64,000 nt of DNA, from NCBI RefSeq assembly GCF_000271665.2, contig NZ_CP010978.1:1520501-1584500 (forward strand), in the 5' to 3' direction. The notes beneath the pieces are model-generated. The model was given only the letters and a program-made list of their open reading frames with translations. It was not told the origin of the DNA and did no database searches. The translations under genes were made by a program, and so were the position numbers. This document shows positions 8,108 through 16,273 of this stretch, in pieces (position 1 is the first letter of the stretch; each line of letters begins with the position of its first letter). The DNA is from Pelosinus fermentans JBW45. Its GTDB lineage: Bacteria > Bacillota > Negativicutes > DSM-13327.

Positions 8108-9718
8108 GTGAATCAGGAAGTAGACTGTTTATTGATCGGGTATAACCAGTTCAATATGCAAACACAGAGAAAGCTTTTGCGACTTAGTGTTGGGCAAAAT
8201 TCAAAAACATATAGAGAAGCAAATACGTCAAACTTAAGTTTTATCGAGTATAAAAAGAAACTGTATTCACCATCACAACTATATCAGACTTTCAATAGTG
8301 ATATAAATGATGGAGAAGAAAACGAGCCATATTATCCGCCTAATATGGTAGCTAAGTCTTTCAGCCTGGCGGTAGCTTATTTAGGTACTTATATAAATAA
8401 AAGGGGAATATCTTTTGATTATATAAATTCCTTTGTTAGTGAAAAGGAGTATATTGCTAATAGACTCAAGGAGGATAGTATTGGCTGTGTTGTCATCCCC
8501 ACCACTTTTTATATTTTGCCCTTCCCGATTATTGATATAGTTTCCTTTATTCGTAAATACAGCGAGAACGTAAAGATTATTATCGGAGGGCCGTATGTTT
8601 TTGGACAGGCGCACTCACTTAACGAAGAAGATTTACAAAAATTATTTAAATCTATAGGCGCGGATATATATATATATAATACTGAAGGAGAGTTTGCGCT
8701 AGGTGAGGTGATTCATTCTATCAAACATAATTTGCCGCTTGGAAATATAGATAATATATTTTATAAACAAAATGATAGGTATGTATATACTCGTTATTCC
8801 CAGGAAAATAATCAACCTAATAACAACTTTGTTGATTGGAATTTATATAGCGACAGAATATGTGAGTTCGTCAATGTAAGAACATCAATATCATGCCCAT
8901 TTTCATGCAGTTTCTGTGGTTCATCAATGTATGCGGGGCAATATCGAACAGCAAGTATTGAGATTGTCGAAAAAGAGCTAAACACGTTGAGCAATAAAGT
9001 TTCTGGGGTGTTTTTTTCAGATGAAACGTTCAATTTTCCTCCAGAAAGATTTAAAGCTATGCTCAAAATGCTTATACGAAATAAATACAAATTTAAGTGG
9101 GTCTCGCAATTAAGAGCCCAATACATAGACCGAGAAACTGTTGAATTGATGAAAGAGAGTGGCTGTGTACAAGCGCTTTTCGGCATAGAGTCAGGAAATC
9201 AGCAAATTCTTGATAATATGAATAAAAAAGCCACTGTGAAAAAGTATCGTGAAGTACTTTCACTATTAAATGAATATGACATAATGAGTACTGCGTCATT
9301 AGTTGTTGGTTTTCCAGGAGAAACTTATGAAACCTATCGCGATACATTTAACTTTATTGAAGAAGCTAAACCAACATTCTTTAGAACTCATATGTGGTAT
9401 TATCAACATGGAGCGCCCATTAACAATGATAAGGAAAAATTTAATATTAAAGGAGCGGGATACAATTGGTCGCATAAGACTATGGACTCAAATACTGCGT
9501 ATGAATTATCTAATAATTTGTTTTTCTCGATAAAAAATTCTATTTATGAGGCAGACTGCTCATTTCCCTTTCAATTAGCGTGTAAAAAAATTAGTAATAA
9601 TAAAATCAAAAATTTCATGTCTACTTTTTCATTATGTGTAAAAGAAGGACTTACGGCTCAAGGCAAAAAAGAAGTGAGTAATGAGCTAATTGAGAAGCTT
9701 AAGAGTGCTTTGAAATAG
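8108..9718 (+). CDS. Cobalamin-type radical SAM protein 3 (PhpK-like)
   Basis: 536 residues from a GTG start with AGGAGGGGG 7 bp upstream, 14 bp after the preceding stop. It shares the plan of the other two: N-terminal VDCLLIGYNQFNM, B12-binding-like region with IPTTFYILPFPIIDIV and IIIGGPYVFG, cluster motif C263-PFS-C267-SF-C270, GIESGNQQILDNMNKKA, VGFPGETYETYRDTFNF, and a tail with the block TMDSNTAYELSNN. The motif is intact, so it should be active. It closes the cassette. No precursor peptide or export gene is visible, so whether the substrate is a peptide, a phosphinate, a lipid or a sugar is unknown. Confidence 0.85.
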   Translation: MNQEVDCLLIGYNQFNMQTQRKLLRLSVGQNSKTYREANTSNLSFIEYKKKLYSPSQLYQTFNSDINDGEENEPYYPPNMVAKSFSLAVAYLGTYINKRGISFDYINSFVSEKEYIANRLKEDSIGCVVIPTTFYILPFPIIDIVSFIRKYSENVKIIIGGPYVFGQAHSLNEEDLQKLFKSIGADIYIYNTEGEFALGEVIHSIKHNLPLGNIDNIFYKQNDRYVYTRYSQENNQPNNNFVDWNLYSDRICEFVNVRTSISCPFSCSFCGSSMYAGQYRTASIEIVEKELNTLSNKVSGVFFSDETFNFPPERFKAMLKMLIRNKYKFKWVSQLRAQYIDRETVELMKESGCVQALFGIESGNQQILDNMNKKATVKKYREVLSLLNEYDIMSTASLVVGFPGETYETYRDTFNFIEEAKPTFFRTHMWYYQHGAPINNDKEKFNIKGAGYNWSHKTMDSNTAYELSNNLFFSIKNSIYEADCSFPFQLACKKISNNKIKNFMSTFSLCVKEGLTAQGKKEVSNELIEKLKSALK

Positions 9719-9721
9719 GGT

Positions 9722-9953
9722 GAGCTCTTACGAAGTTGAGCCTTATGATATCCTATTTCTGCGAAATTAGGTAAATTGCCTGGGATACCATACATATATG
9801 GATTTTGACCGATAATCTATAGTTTTTCATAAACTGCATCCCTAAATTCTTTGGCGGCCGGAGGGTAGTTCATGGCATCCACATAAAAGTCTACGATTTT
9901 GCTACGGCATTAGGAGTTATATTAACCTGATACTTGCTGTCCTGACTGTTCAT
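9722..9953 (-). pseudogene. RelE/ParE-type toxin remnant
   Basis: On the minus strand an ATG at 9953 with AAAGGAG 6 bp upstream opens a reading of SKYQVNITPNAVAKI, then after a one-base shift VDFYVDAMNYPPAAKEFRDA, then a TAG, then IIGQNPYMYGIP. This pattern fits the RelE/ParE toxin fold. A frameshift, an in-frame stop and a lost C-terminus make it nonfunctional. It overlaps the end of the antitoxin remnant, the normal arrangement of such operons. Confidence 0.6.
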
Positions 9954-10226
9954 GTATATGCTCCTTTAGGTACTGGTCAATATCAGTCATCGCTGCATCC
10001 AATAGCAGGGATTTGCCTTGTCGGATTTCGGATTCGGAGCGTAGCAAATTTTCATACATGCTGATTTTTGCTGATAGCTTTTCGTAATGGCTGCTGCTCA
10101 TGATAACCAGTGATTTGATCCATTTTTAGTAAGATGGACAGGCGTATCTTGGTCAATCGCAAAGGCTTCTACATCGACCATTCTTTTAGACAATTCACTA
10201 ATGGGACGGATAATGGTTTTAATCAT
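9922..10226 (-). pseudogene. Phd/YefM-type antitoxin remnant
   Basis: The ATG at 10226 gives MIKTIIRPISELSKRMVDVE and AFAIDQDTPVHLTKNGSNH. After a one-base shift the reading continues as LVIMSSSHYEKLSAKISMYE and ends in a leucine-rich tail and a TAA. This matches the Phd/YefM antitoxin plan: DNA-binding N-terminus, the PVHLTKNG strand, and a toxin-binding helix. The single frameshift near 10110 disables it unless it is a sequencing error. The partner toxin remnant follows directly. Confidence 0.65.
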
Positions 10227-10309
10227 GCTTCCACCTTCTTTACTGATTTTTCTACCCTGAATTTCGGAAAATATAAAGAAAATCTACCGAAATAAGATGT
10301 ATCGACGCG

Positions 10310-10348
10310 AAAAGGCAGCACCTTCCCGAAGGAATGGTGCTGCCTTTT
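10310..10348. terminator. Bidirectional terminator
   Basis: GGCAGCACC pairs with GGTGCTGCC, extended by TTCC/GGAA around a CGAA loop, with A-rich and T-rich flanks. It lies just past the 3-prime end of the decayed TonB-receptor fragment on the minus strand. Confidence 0.7.
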
Positions 10349-10367
10349 GAAGTATATTGTGTAGTAT

Positions 10368-10660
10368 CTACCAGCGGCGTGTGGGCCGGCCGGTAGTTGG
10401 TTCAAAGGTATTACCGTAACGGTCGGAGCCGGAAAATCCTTCAAAGGAATCGTCATAACTGATGTAGGGAAATAGTCCGTTGCCGGCGTCATAAACCAGG
10501 CTAAGAAGACGGCCGGTGAAGGCATTTTGATCAATGATGGTACGTACGCCGTTCAGGCGGTTCATGGTGACGCTGTCGTAGCGGTCGTACCGGCCTCCAG
10601 CAATCGCCGTCCATCGCTTTCCGAACTTGAGCTGGTCCTCTGCAGATACCAGCCGGCTTG
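10368..10660 (-). pseudogene. TonB-dependent receptor fragment
   Basis: About 95 codons on the minus strand read EDQLKFGKRWTAIAGGRYDR, then NAFTGRL, LVYDAGNGLFPYISYDDSFE and SGSDRYGNTFEPTTG. These are typical beta-strands from the barrel of siderophore (FhuA/FpvA-like) receptors. The plug domain and most of the barrel are missing at both ends. The stretch is visibly richer in G and C than its surroundings, which suggests imported DNA. It is a direct sign that the host has, or had, an outer membrane. Confidence 0.65.
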
Positions 10661-10667
10661 CTTTGCA

Positions 10668-10917
10668 GCCCATGTGCGGGGGAATTGTATGGACGATCCT
10701 TTTCAGCTTGCGGAGGCTTTGCAGTGGCAAAGTCAGCATTATAATACACCTGATCTGGTGGTGGCAATTGAGCAGTTAAAGTACGCCCTACGAGGTGAGG
10801 CGCGTATACCCCACCTGTATTATGAGGGGAAGGCTATGAAAGGGCGGGAAGTTTGCAGTAGCGTTTAAAAAAACCTATGGAATGACGCCCCGCGAGTTTA
10901 AAAAATCCTTATTTTGA
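10668..10917 (+). pseudogene. AraC-family regulator fragment with internal deletion
   Basis: The plus strand reads DDPFQLAEALQWQSQHYNTP and IPHLYYEGKAM, like the middle of a PchR/YbtA-type AraC regulator. After a shift near 10845 it reads AVAFKKTYGMTPREFKKSLF and then TGA at 10915, the classic end of the AraC helix-turn-helix domain. The sensor N-terminus and most of the DNA-binding domain are gone. Such regulators often control the divergent siderophore-receptor gene, and a receptor fragment does lie next to it in the opposite direction. Confidence 0.6.
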
Positions 10918-11077
10918 TGTTAGAAAGGTGTTATAAATACTCCAAAAGGATATATTTATGCCCTTTTATATCACGACATCATTTGTGTTATCATATTAAT
11001 AATGCTGGTTATCTTGCCTTTGTAAGGGGGAGGCAGGTTTGGCTAGAGCCGCTTATACGAGCTAGAATGCTTGACGA

Positions 11078-11182
11078 ATGAAAGAACGGGTTGTTACTAA
11101 TAAAGATCATCAACTTTCAGCTGATGTAGCGTACTGCATAATTGAAAAAGGCTATGGAGGGGAAAATTTTTCAAGCATTTAA
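11078..11182 (+). other. Small open frame or decayed coding sequence before a Fur box
   Basis: A 34-codon frame (MKERVVTNKDHQLSADVAYC...) ends inside the Fur-box region. Just upstream, AAGGGGGAGG (about 11022-11031) precedes a TTG frame that stops after eight codons. I recognise no family. The strong ribosome site with only broken frames behind it suggests another decayed gene. Confidence 0.25.
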
Positions 11183-11210
11183 TGATAATGATAATTATTA
11201 TTAAATGCTT
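11173..11210 (+). promoter_or_regulatory. Fur box inside a longer palindrome
   Basis: GATAATGATAATTATTATT at 11184-11202 matches the classic 19-bp Fur consensus at 17 positions. It is flanked by the inverted arms AAGCATTTAA and TTAAATGCTT. It lies about 120 bp upstream of the broken PepSY membrane gene, consistent with former iron regulation. Confidence 0.75.
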
Positions 11211-11331
11211 TCTGCCTGACAATGCTTGAAAAAATAGGTACCCATGCCGCTGCAAAATTTACGTCGCAATACGTTGAACCATTTACATAGGATTGTTCTG
11301 GTAATGCAGGCAGGAGGAGCTTTTCGAAACA

Positions 11332-12618
11332 ATGAAATACTGGTATACAATTCACAAATGGGCAAGTTTGATTTGTGCAGTTTTTCTGTTGAGTATGTGT
11401 GCAAGTGCCTTGCCCCTGATTTTGGGACGGGAGATAACGGCATTTAATCAAGTTAGTGTATCTACGATTCAGAAGCATCCTTAGTGAATGCAGCAAAGCT
11501 ATCTGTGGGCAAGCAAGCGGAAATAGTGCTGGAACGTTACCCCGGTTATAATTTGCGTGCTGTCTATCTGGATCATGAAAAGCATATTAATGGCTTTTCC
11601 TTGCGGTCTCAAGACAAGGGCTATGATTATATTCGTCTAGATTTGAATACAGCCCGATTCATAAGACGGTCTAATGAACAAGTGAGGTATGAGGTGATTC
11701 CGAAGTTTATGATTTGCCTATGGGATGCATGTTGATATGTATCTCGGGTCATTCGGCAGGAACTTGTTCGGAGCGATGTGCGGATTGAGCGTTGTAGCTT
11801 TGCTCGGCATCTGGTTGTATGCCCCTTTTATGAAAAACATCTCCTTTGGGACGATTCGTTCTTCTCATCGGCGTATTTATTGGATGGACTGGCATAAATT
11901 ACTGGGGATTGCCACACTTTCCTGGGCCGTATTATTAAGTTTAAGCGGATTTATTTTTATATTTGCTGGTCCGGTTCATAATGCTTGGAACGAAAGCATA
12001 CGCAAGGAATACTTGATTGATTATCAAGACAAGCCCTTTCCTGTCCAGCGTATTTCTATTGATGAGGCAATGGAAGTGACCCAAGCCGCTTTGCCTGATC
12101 GCAGAATAACGGGAATCGAAGTGCCTCAAGAAGATGGGAAAATGCGCTGGCATTATACGGTTTGCACACAGGGGGAAGGTTGGGACGCGCACTTGAATAA
12201 GCCTGTCTGGGTTGATGCGTCTACGGGAAAGGTTACCGCCGTCATTCAACAGCCTTGGTATATCCAGATGCTTTCTATGGCTAATCCAGTTCACTTTAGC
12301 AATCATGACACCTTGCCGTTGAAAATCTTATGGTTTATTACGGAGGCCTTGACCTGCATTATGATCATCACCGGCATTTATGCCTGGTTTGTCAAATTCA
12401 GGCCGAACAAAGGCAATGCGGCGAATAAGCTACAGGCTAAATCTGTCCCTCCGGTACGGCAGTCCTCCAGGCAAATCTGGCTGCTGCCTGTGGTTATTAT
12501 ATTGATTACGTTGTTTAGAATTACCGCGCCTCTGGCTGGCAAGGAATGGAGTACCATATCGGCTGTTGCTCTGGCAATACCCCTTGTGCTCACCGGATAT
12601 TACTGGCTGCGCAGTTAA
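11332..12618 (+). pseudogene. PepSY-associated membrane protein broken by frameshifts
   Basis: Three consecutive pieces in different frames make one PepSY-TM protein: 11332-11484 (MKYWYTIHKWASLICAVFLL, first membrane helix, ending in TAG), 11484-11735 (VNAAKLSVGKQAEIVLERYP, a PepSY-like domain), and 11725-12618 (297 codons with helices near FGAMCGLSVVALLGIWLYAP, WHKLLGIATLSWAVLLSLSG and two more, plus a second PepSY-like segment). The first break is explained by one missing base near 11481; the second near 11720 is more complex. The family sits in the inner membrane and often accompanies siderophore uptake, possibly as a ferric reductase. The upstream Fur box fits. A sequencing error could explain one break but less easily both. 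Confidence 0.7.
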
Positions 12619-12640
12619 TTACGGTACGAAAGGAAAAAGA

Positions 12641-12690
12641 ACCATTGCCGCACCTTATGATAAAAGGATGCGGTAATGGTTTTTTTTTAT
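12641..12690 (+). terminator. Intrinsic terminator
   Basis: ACCATTGCCGCA pairs with TGCGGTAATGGT and is followed by nine T. It ends the PepSY unit. Confidence 0.85.
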
Positions 12691-12710
12691 AAAAAGTATG
12701 AGTTGGAGAA

Positions 12711-12858
12711 GAACGTTAAACACAGAGGGCACAGAGAATGCCGAAAACAGTGATGAATCGCGAAGAGGCGAAGAAATGCGAAGGACGCGAAGGGGTATTA
12801 TAGATAGTTCTAGTCTTTGTGTCTTCGCGTTTCAAAATGTTTTATTTTTTAGCTAGGG
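12711..12858. repeat. Dispersed palindromic repeat, mixed copy
   Basis: Contains AACACAGAGGGCACAGAGA, then GCGAAGAGGCGAAG and GCGAAGGACGCGAAGG, then the complementary CTTTGTGTCTTCGCG. It is a diverged member of the family seen best at 21.5, 28.7 and 32.8 kb. The 625-bp gap from 12619 to 13242 otherwise holds only a terminator before it and the Fur promoter after it. Confidence 0.65.
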
Positions 12859-13089
12859 ACAAGTTTATAGTATTTTGTTTTTATCTGCAGCATTTCATTT
12901 TGCAATGAGTCAAATGCCTTTGACTAAGAGAATATGCAGGATTTAGGACTTCATAAGCTGTTGAAGTTTAATGTCTAGGTGGAGCTGTGAGGTGCTGTTA
13001 TAATCAAATTGTAGCAAGCGAGGTGTTTTGTTTCTAAGAGAGCGTACTATTGGCTTTGGAAAAAATACCAAGATATTCGAAGACTTTAA

Positions 13090-13118
13090 TTGACAATGAT
13101 TTTCATTGTCTCTATAAT
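13090..13118 (+). promoter_or_regulatory. Consensus promoter overlapped by a Fur-like box
   Basis: TTGACA at 13090-13095 and TATAAT at 13113-13118 are separated by exactly 17 bp. The spacer and -35 contain GACAATGATTTTCATTGTC (13092-13110), a perfect inverted repeat matching the Fur consensus at 15 of 19 positions. Repression by metal-bound Fur is the natural reading. The next gene encodes a TonB-like protein. Confidence 0.85.
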
Positions 13119-13242
13119 TATAAAGAAGGCTAAATAGAGAAGGTTTTAACTAGGGCGGGCTGATAAGCTTTTGGACTGGCATGGAGCAGGACTATTGTTC
13201 TGATTTTAAAATAGATAAAAAAAGTAAAGAGGGTGTATTCGT

Positions 13243-13659
13243 GTGAAAAAAATGCGATTTATTGTAGTACTTATGTTATTATTGACAACAGGAATGTCAG
13301 TATCTGCTTTAGCTAAAGACAAACCTCAAGTGACTCCTCCGCAGATTATTACGTTAGCGGCGATTTCTCTGCCTCAGGATGTGAAGGAGAAATATGCAGA
13401 GCAAACAGTGGCTGTGAAGGTTAAGGCAACGATATCTGTGTATGGAACGGTAGATGGTGAGGTGAAGATCATTACTAGTTCTGGAGATGCTGCTTTTGAT
13501 AATGCAGTGATTGAATCAATCCAAAAGTCGGTGTTCAGTCCCGCCTATAGTGATACTACGGCAATTTCGTCTTCTATTCTTCTTCCCTTGCATGTAAAGG
13601 TAGAAAAAATTATACCGGAAGAACAGGCAAATGGTGAAGCGCAGCCGATTGCAGAATAG
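13243..13659 (+). CDS. TonB C-terminal domain protein, exported
   Basis: 138 residues from GTG with AGAGGG 9 bp upstream. It has a signal peptide (MKKMRFIVVLMLLLTTGMSV, cleaved near ALA-KDK). The mature part reads VSVYGTVDG-type strands, EVKIITSSGDAAFDNAVIES and SVFSPAYSD, the TonB-C fold that contacts TonB boxes of outer-membrane receptors. It lacks the long Pro-rich spacer of a full TonB, and no exbB/exbD is nearby. It may be a periplasmic TonB-domain protein in a regulated iron response. Control by the Fur box upstream is very likely. A hairpin follows the gene. Confidence 0.75.
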   Translation: MKKMRFIVVLMLLLTTGMSVSALAKDKPQVTPPQIITLAAISLPQDVKEKYAEQTVAVKVKATISVYGTVDGEVKIITSSGDAAFDNAVIESIQKSVFSPAYSDTTAISSSILLPLHVKVEKIIPEEQANGEAQPIAE

Positions 13660-13774
13660 GTTCATTCGCTGTACTACAGAGGATGAATGATTATAAGGAA
13701 AATCCATTTTCTTAGCACCCTATGTCCTTGGTATTAAGGGAAAAGAAGCGGTCGGGAATCTGTCTTTTTAGGAT

Positions 13775-13848
13775 AATAAATGGAATGAAACCTCTTACAA
13801 AAGTGGATACTTTGGAAGAGGTTTCATTCCATTTATTAATTATTTTTT
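13775..13848. terminator. Very strong bidirectional terminator
   Basis: A perfect 22-bp inverted repeat (13775-13796 with 13816-13837) is followed by a T-rich tract. It separates the convergent TonB-like and SulP genes. Confidence 0.85.
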
Positions 13849-15552
13849 ATCTAACACGCATTCATTTCCATTTATTTTTTGGCAGGTGTTGCAATGGTTT
13901 GTATTAATATGTTCTAGTGCATAGGCGATTGCATGATTGGTGTGAGGAAAGAAATGTTCTTGTCCAATCTGATCATAAAGACCAGTTTTTTTCATTTTTT
14001 TCTCCGGTTGTTCATTTAAACCCGAAATCAAGACGGTGATGCCTTTTTTCTGGATATTTTCTACGATCATGCGTAAATGATTTTCTCCCGTAATGTCCAT
14101 AATTGGAACTCGGCTCATGCGTAATATAATAATTTTAGGGTCATAATGGATTGTACTCATGATGCTTTCCGAAAACATTTGAGCTGCCCCAAAGAATAAA
14201 GGGCCTTCAATGCTAAAAATGCTAATTTGGGAACAATCATAGGTATGAAGTGCATTTTGGTCTGCGATATCGATTAAATGGTTCTCGTGATCCGGTACAA
14301 CTTGTGTTACGACCATGATTTCACTCATTCGTTTGACGAACAGCATCATGGTAAGTAATAATCCGATTTCCACAGCTACCGTTAAGTTTGCAAATACGGT
14401 AAGAAAGAAGGTAATAAGTAAGACTCCGGTACTTAAGGATTTGACTTTTGCAATACCAATAAAGGCTTGATGCTGACTCATATTATAAGAAACAACCATC
14501 AAAACGGGAGCCATGCTTGCTAGTGGAATAAGACCTGCATAGGGTGCAAGAGCGAGCATCGTAAGGAGTACGAAGACAGCGGAAATTACAACAGAGTATC
14601 GTGTTGCCGCACCAGATTTAATATTGGTTGCTGTACGGGCAATGGCACCTGTAGCCGGGATTCCACCAAATAAGGGAATTACTATATTGGCGATACCTTG
14701 TCCTACTAATTCGCGATTGCTGTTATGATGTGTACCTGTCAGACCATCGGCGACAACGGCAGATAGTAAAGACTCAATGGCACCTAAAATGGCTATTGTC
14801 AGAGCTGGCTGAAGCAGCAGCTGCACTTTTTCTAGTGTAATGTCAGGAAATTGCATATGAGGTAAATCGCTGGGGATTCCACCGAAGGCAGAAGCGATAG
14901 TAATTACATCATTTGGAAAGAATAAAGTTGCGATCATTGTCGATAGGATGAGTCCAACGAGAGAACCAGGTACTTTTGGTAAATAACGAGGTGTAATGAG
15001 AATCGTTACTAAGCAAATGACTGCAGTTAATGTACTATAAAGATTAATCGTATGGAAGTGGGTTACAATTTCCTGCATATTAAATAAAAAGCTTTCATGA
15101 CGCTCAAGGCCAGTTAAACCAAAGAAGTTAGAAATCTGGCCGGCAAAAATGTTGATAGCAATACCGGCTGTAAAACCGATGGTAACAGATCGGGGAATGA
15201 ACTTAATCAGAGATCCCATATCTAAAAGTCCCATGACAACCAGTATAATTCCGGATAAGAATCCAGCTATCAGAAGGTTCTCAAATCCATAGGTGAGTAC
15301 AATAGAGAGCAAGATGGGAATGAAAGCACCGGTTGGACCAGCAACTTGATATCTGCTTCCACCAAATAGAGCGACTAGGCAAGCTGCAATAATTGTAGTA
15401 TAAATACCATTTTCAGGATTTGCGCCAGAAGCAATTGCGAAGGCCATGGCCAAGGGCAGAGAAATCACACCTACCGTCAGACCTGCTAATAAATCTTTCT
15501 TAAAAAATCTAGTAAAATAACGTTTTAGTGGTACTCTAATAGCGCGTGTCAT
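13840..15552 (-). CDS. SulP/SLC26 anion transporter with STAS domain
   Basis: 570 residues. It begins with a basic tail and the SulP signature: FFKKDLLAGLTVGVISLPLA, then NGIYTTIIAACLVALFGGSR and VAGPTGAFIPIL, followed by about ten more membrane helices to residue 420. A STAS domain (ISIFSIEGPLFFGAAQMFSE, ILRMSRVPIMDITGENHLRM) lies at about 450-550. The family moves sulfate, bicarbonate or related anions in the inner membrane, driven by H+ or Na+; the substrate cannot be told. The Cys-rich end (CNTCQKINGNEC) is unusual and might bind metal or sense redox. It is divergent from an ArsR-type regulator, the likely controller. Confidence 0.9.
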   Translation of the reverse strand: MTRAIRVPLKRYFTRFFKKDLLAGLTVGVISLPLAMAFAIASGANPENGIYTTIIAACLVALFGGSRYQVAGPTGAFIPILLSIVLTYGFENLLIAGFLSGIILVVMGLLDMGSLIKFIPRSVTIGFTAGIAINIFAGQISNFFGLTGLERHESFLFNMQEIVTHFHTINLYSTLTAVICLVTILITPRYLPKVPGSLVGLILSTMIATLFFPNDVITIASAFGGIPSDLPHMQFPDITLEKVQLLLQPALTIAILGAIESLLSAVVADGLTGTHHNSNRELVGQGIANIVIPLFGGIPATGAIARTATNIKSGAATRYSVVISAVFVLLTMLALAPYAGLIPLASMAPVLMVVSYNMSQHQAFIGIAKVKSLSTGVLLITFFLTVFANLTVAVEIGLLLTMMLFVKRMSEIMVVTQVVPDHENHLIDIADQNALHTYDCSQISIFSIEGPLFFGAAQMFSESIMSTIHYDPKIIILRMSRVPIMDITGENHLRMIVENIQKKGITVLISGLNEQPEKKMKKTGLYDQIGQEHFFPHTNHAIAYALEHINTNHCNTCQKINGNECVLDKK

Positions 15553-15659
15553 GTAAATCCCCTTTCAGTCCGAAAAACAATATGTTCATTATTATACACC
15601 TCTATGCAAAAAATGTGAAATATTATTATATTGAAATATAGATAGATACATAGTATCAT

Positions 15660-15695
15660 ATATTCAATTAATACTATATAGTTATCTTTGAATAT
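15660..15695. promoter_or_regulatory. Candidate ArsR-type operator between divergent genes
   Basis: ATATTCAA at 15660-15667 and TTGAATAT at 15688-15695 form an inverted repeat in a very AT-rich intergenic stretch. Such A/T palindromes with TTCA/TGAA edges suit ArsR/SmtB proteins. The spacing is larger than usual, so this is tentative. Confidence 0.35.
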
Positions 15696-15760
15696 GAATC
15701 ACAACGTTATTATTATGAAATGTGGACAAATGAGGTTCTGGTGTAGAAGGAGTAGACAGT

Positions 15761-16096
15761 ATGAATAGAGAAATCCAAGACTTTAAGGCTGATTTTTTTA
15801 AAGCTTTATCTCATCCATTGCGAATTAATATTTTAGAGATCCTATGTGATGGCGATAAGAACGTCAATGAGTTGCAGTCACTATGTGGTGTTGGAGGAGC
15901 CGTTATTTCCCAGCAATTAGCGATTCTTCGCAATAAAAACATTGTTAAAACCCGCAAAGATGGAACAAGAGTATCGTATTCACTGCAAGATCCCATGATT
16001 CGAGAGCTGCTGGTGATAGCACGTCAAATTTTTAATAATCATCTGGTTAATACCATTAGTAAGTTTGATCGTCTTCAGATGGAATCAAAGCCTTAA
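15761..16096 (+). CDS. ArsR/SmtB-family transcriptional regulator
   Basis: 111 residues. The winged helix is clear: FFKALSHPLRINILEILCDG, VNELQSLCGVGGAVISQQLA (recognition helix), then LRNKNIVKTRKDGTRVSYSL. I see no ELCVCDL-type metal motif; Cys sits at 30 and 42 and His at 18 and 90, so sensing may not be classical. It is divergent from the SulP transporter and near-upstream of an MFS transporter, so it probably regulates one or both. The start ATG follows GAAGGAG. Confidence 0.88.
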   Translation: MNREIQDFKADFFKALSHPLRINILEILCDGDKNVNELQSLCGVGGAVISQQLAILRNKNIVKTRKDGTRVSYSLQDPMIRELLVIARQIFNNHLVNTISKFDRLQMESKP

Positions 16097-16164
16097 CGTT
16101 TAAAATTAATACGCAATAAGGGGTAAGTTTGGTGTATAATTAGGAAGGAAGATAGGCAAGAAAG

Positions 16165-16195
16165 AATCCTGCAAAGTACGTAACTTTGCAGGATT
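16165..16195. terminator. Hairpin of the CCTGCAAAG type
   Basis: AATCCTGCAAAGT pairs with ACTTTGCAGGATT. It has the same stem core as several terminators in this window but no good T-run, so it may be a weak terminator or a processed stem after the ArsR gene. Confidence 0.5.
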
Positions 16196-16273
16196 GAATA
16201 TTTCATAGTAAGAAGGGTGCTATCCTTCGTTTCATTTCATATAAGATATCATGTTGACTAAAAGGGGTTATTC

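Noticed and set aside
4869-9718. A RiPP precursor peptide for the radical SAM genes
   Set aside because: I looked at the gaps 3097-3208, 4148-4236, 4801-4868 and those between the three genes; none holds a small frame with a ribosome site.
10223-10868. Several overlapping open frames on both strands in the GC-richer patch
   Set aside because: They are shadows. Only the TonB-receptor-like minus frame and the AraC-like plus frame give recognisable protein sequence.
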